DNA from: Helicobacteraceae bacterium
GTDB lineage: Bacteria; Campylobacterota; Campylobacteria; Campylobacterales; Sulfurimonadaceae
Reading direction: 5' to 3'
Length of the DNA: 64,000 bases
Assembly (NCBI GenBank): GCA_947498025.1
Contig: CANMJR010000002.1
Span: forward strand, 58,935 to 122,934
The translations under genes were made by a program, and so were the position numbers. This document shows, piece after piece, positions 62,752 to 64,000 of the stretch. Under the pieces are notes generated by a model that was not told where the DNA came from, made no database searches, and worked only from the letters and a program-made list of their open reading frames with translations. Within the stretch, counting starts at the first letter, position 1. Every line of letters starts with the position of its first letter.

Positions 62752-64000
62752 TTATAGACTCTTTGCATGTTCGAGTATTCCAAAAGCAACGCTCAGTTTG
62801 TCTCCATGCGGGATGGATTCTACTTTCTCATGTGTTATGAATTCCACTTTATTTGTGTCGCTTCCAAAGCTCGATGCGTCTTTCAATATATTTAAGCATA
62901 CTGCATCTAAGTTTTTTGTTTTAATCATATTTGAGGCGTTTGCGATGGCATTTAGCTCATCCATTTCGGCTTTAAAACCTACCGTTACGATGCCCTCTTT
63001 TTCTACTAATCCTAAAATATCGACATTTTTTTTCATTTTAAGTTCCCATATTTCGCCTAAAACATCTTTTTTCAGTTTTCCGTTTTGAGCAAATTCCGGT
63101 ACATAGTCGCTTACAGCTGCCGCCATAAAAAGGTAGGGTTTTTTTTGAATAAGATGGATATGTTCATCTCTCATAAGCGTTGCTTTGGATAATTTTCCTT
63201 TTTTTGCAATTCGGATAGAATCTACTAAATACTCCTGCATCTCAAGAGAGCTTTCAACTTCTATTTTGTGCATCTCTTTTGGCAGATTTTCTTCAAATTT
63301 TGTGGCAATCAGATTTACATCCGCACCTCTGCAGTAGAGTGCGGTCGCTAAACTTGAAGCCATTTTGCCGCTTGAAAAGTTGGAGATGTACCGGACTTCG
63401 TCAATCTTCTCAACTGTTCCTCCTCCTGTGACGATAACCATTCTATCCTCCCAAAACTCCTCTTTTAAAAGCACTTTTGCGCACTTAAAAAATATGTCAA
63501 TAGGTTCAGCCATCGCCCCGTCGCCGGTAGTTTTACATGCCAACTCTTTTATCTGTGTCTCAACAATCGTGTAGTTTGCAATGGCTAACATTTTGAGGTT
63601 CGCCTGTGTGATGGGGTTGTGCATCATATTTGTATTTGCTGAGGGAGCAATGATTTTTGTTTTTGGAAATGCTAGGGCGCATTGAAGCAGCATGTTGTCG
63701 GCAATGGCATTTGCCAGTTTTGCGATGGTGTTGGCTGTGGCTGGTGCAATAACAAATAGGTCTGCCCACTGCGTCGTTTTGATGTGGTTGTGGTCGGTTA
63801 CCCATGATTCGTTTGTGTCATCAAGGATTTGGTTTCCTGTGAGAACCTCAAAACTCAGAGGTGTAACAAATTTTTTTGCGGCTTCGCTCATGACAACCTT
63901 TACATTTGCACCGGCTTTAGTGAGCAGACGAACCAGCTCAAGAGACTTATAAACAGCGATAGAACCTGTCACTCCAAGAAGTATTTTTTTACTTTTTAAT
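62752..64000 (-). CDS. coaBC: Phosphopantothenoylcysteine decarboxylase/synthase CoaBC (5' end outside window)
   Basis: Bifunctional enzyme of coenzyme A synthesis. The CoaC half has VTGSIAVYKS, the His in HIKTTQWADLFVIAPATAN and the PSANTNMMHNP flap; the CoaB half has VTGGGTVEKIDEVRYISN and AAAVSDYVP. The frame runs on past the first internal Met to base 64000 (LKSKKILLGVTGS), so only a few N-terminal residues are missing at the window edge. Confidence 0.94.
   Translation of the reverse strand, partial: LKSKKILLGVTGSIAVYKSLELVRLLTKAGANVKVVMSEAAKKFVTPLSFEVLTGNQILDDTNESWVTDHNHIKTTQWADLFVIAPATANTIAKLANAIADNMLLQCALAFPKTKIIAPSANTNMMHNPITQANLKMLAIANYTIVETQIKELACKTTGDGAMAEPIDIFFKCAKVLLKEEFWEDRMVIVTGGGTVEKIDEVRYISNFSSGKMASSLATALYCRGADVNLIATKFEENLPKEMHKIEVESSLEMQEYLVDSIRIAKKGKLSKATLMRDEHIHLIQKKPYLFMAAAVSDYVPEFAQNGKLKKDVLGEIWELKMKKNVDILGLVEKEGIVTVGFKAEMDELNAIANASNMIKTKNLDAVCLNILKDASSFGSDTNKVEFITHEKVESIPHGDKLSVAFGILEHAKSL

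Overview
The window is AT-rich, densely packed chromosomal DNA of a Gram-negative, flagellated bacterium. It is most likely a Campylobacterota (epsilonproteobacterial) species close to Sulfurimonas. The supporting signs are an lpxB cluster with gnnA/gnnB-type genes for a diamino-sugar lipid A as in Campylobacter, a CheX-like/fliN/fliO block, many sensory signalling genes, and frequent TTG/GTG starts with 4-base gene overlaps. No rRNA, tRNA, CRISPR array or insertion sequence was seen, and no stretch over 300 bases lacks a gene.

Layout. 1-6474: signalling cluster on + (receiver protein, REC-GGDEF-EAL protein, two hybrid-age paralogous histidine kinases that share one C-terminal half). 6498-7761: a ferritin-like protein and a divergent NifU/IscU-like scaffold on -. 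7868-12295: four overlapping genes on + (LtaS-like sulfatase, ABC ATPase, FtsX-type permease with a His-rich loop, DUF3299 lipoprotein). 12357-14985: OmpR-type regulator and 7TMR-DISM histidine kinase on -. 15109-18347: the most unusual part, described below. 18344-26097: housekeeping genes mostly on - (truA, lptF-like, prepilin peptidase, uppS, an orphan regulator, acpS, fliL, carbonic anhydrase, radA), with thiS on +. 26332-30742: a HicA-like small protein, then gap, a GT35 phosphorylase homologue and pgk. 30774-37396: mostly - strand (phosphoesterase, diguanylate cyclase, CZB chemoreceptor, exported MEMO-AMMECR1 fusion, DUF1566 protein, dihydroorotase homologue without metal ligands). 37560-41717: cytochrome c, lpxB, gnnB-like, gnnA-like and an LpxA-like protein. 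41812-51966: a complete 12-gene type II secretion operon (pseudopilins, F, K, L, M, N, C, D, E); its prepilin peptidase is at 20077. 52017-64000: accD, thiE-like, rlmH, dksA-like, dus, a possible nuclease-fold protein, the fliO/fliN/CheX block, a TauE transporter, uvrA and the start of coaBC.

Candidate new system (12.3-18.4 kb). A LamG/choice-of-anchor-U surface protein with an exosortase-type C-terminus is followed by a small exosortase of the XrtH type with intact Cys/Arg/His and by a membrane partner. The surface-protein gene is interrupted by a G8 tract inside its signal peptide codons. One G fewer restores a perfect signal peptide, so this looks like an OFF state of a phase-variable gene. 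It has a textbook sigma-54 promoter. Just upstream lies a 115-residue flagellin made only of the two terminal domains, with a sigma-28-type promoter. Both promoters carry paired TTCTAA repeats spaced exactly 11 bases, which suits an OmpR-type regulator such as the one encoded next door. This suggests one regulated, switchable surface module linked to the flagellar regulon.

Several other genes keep the fold of a well-known enzyme but lack its key residues: the GT35 phosphorylase (PLP lysine is Ser), the LpxA-like protein (all four active-site histidines gone), the dihydroorotase homologue and the NifU-like scaffold. All calls rest on reading the sequence and remembered family motifs; no searches were run.
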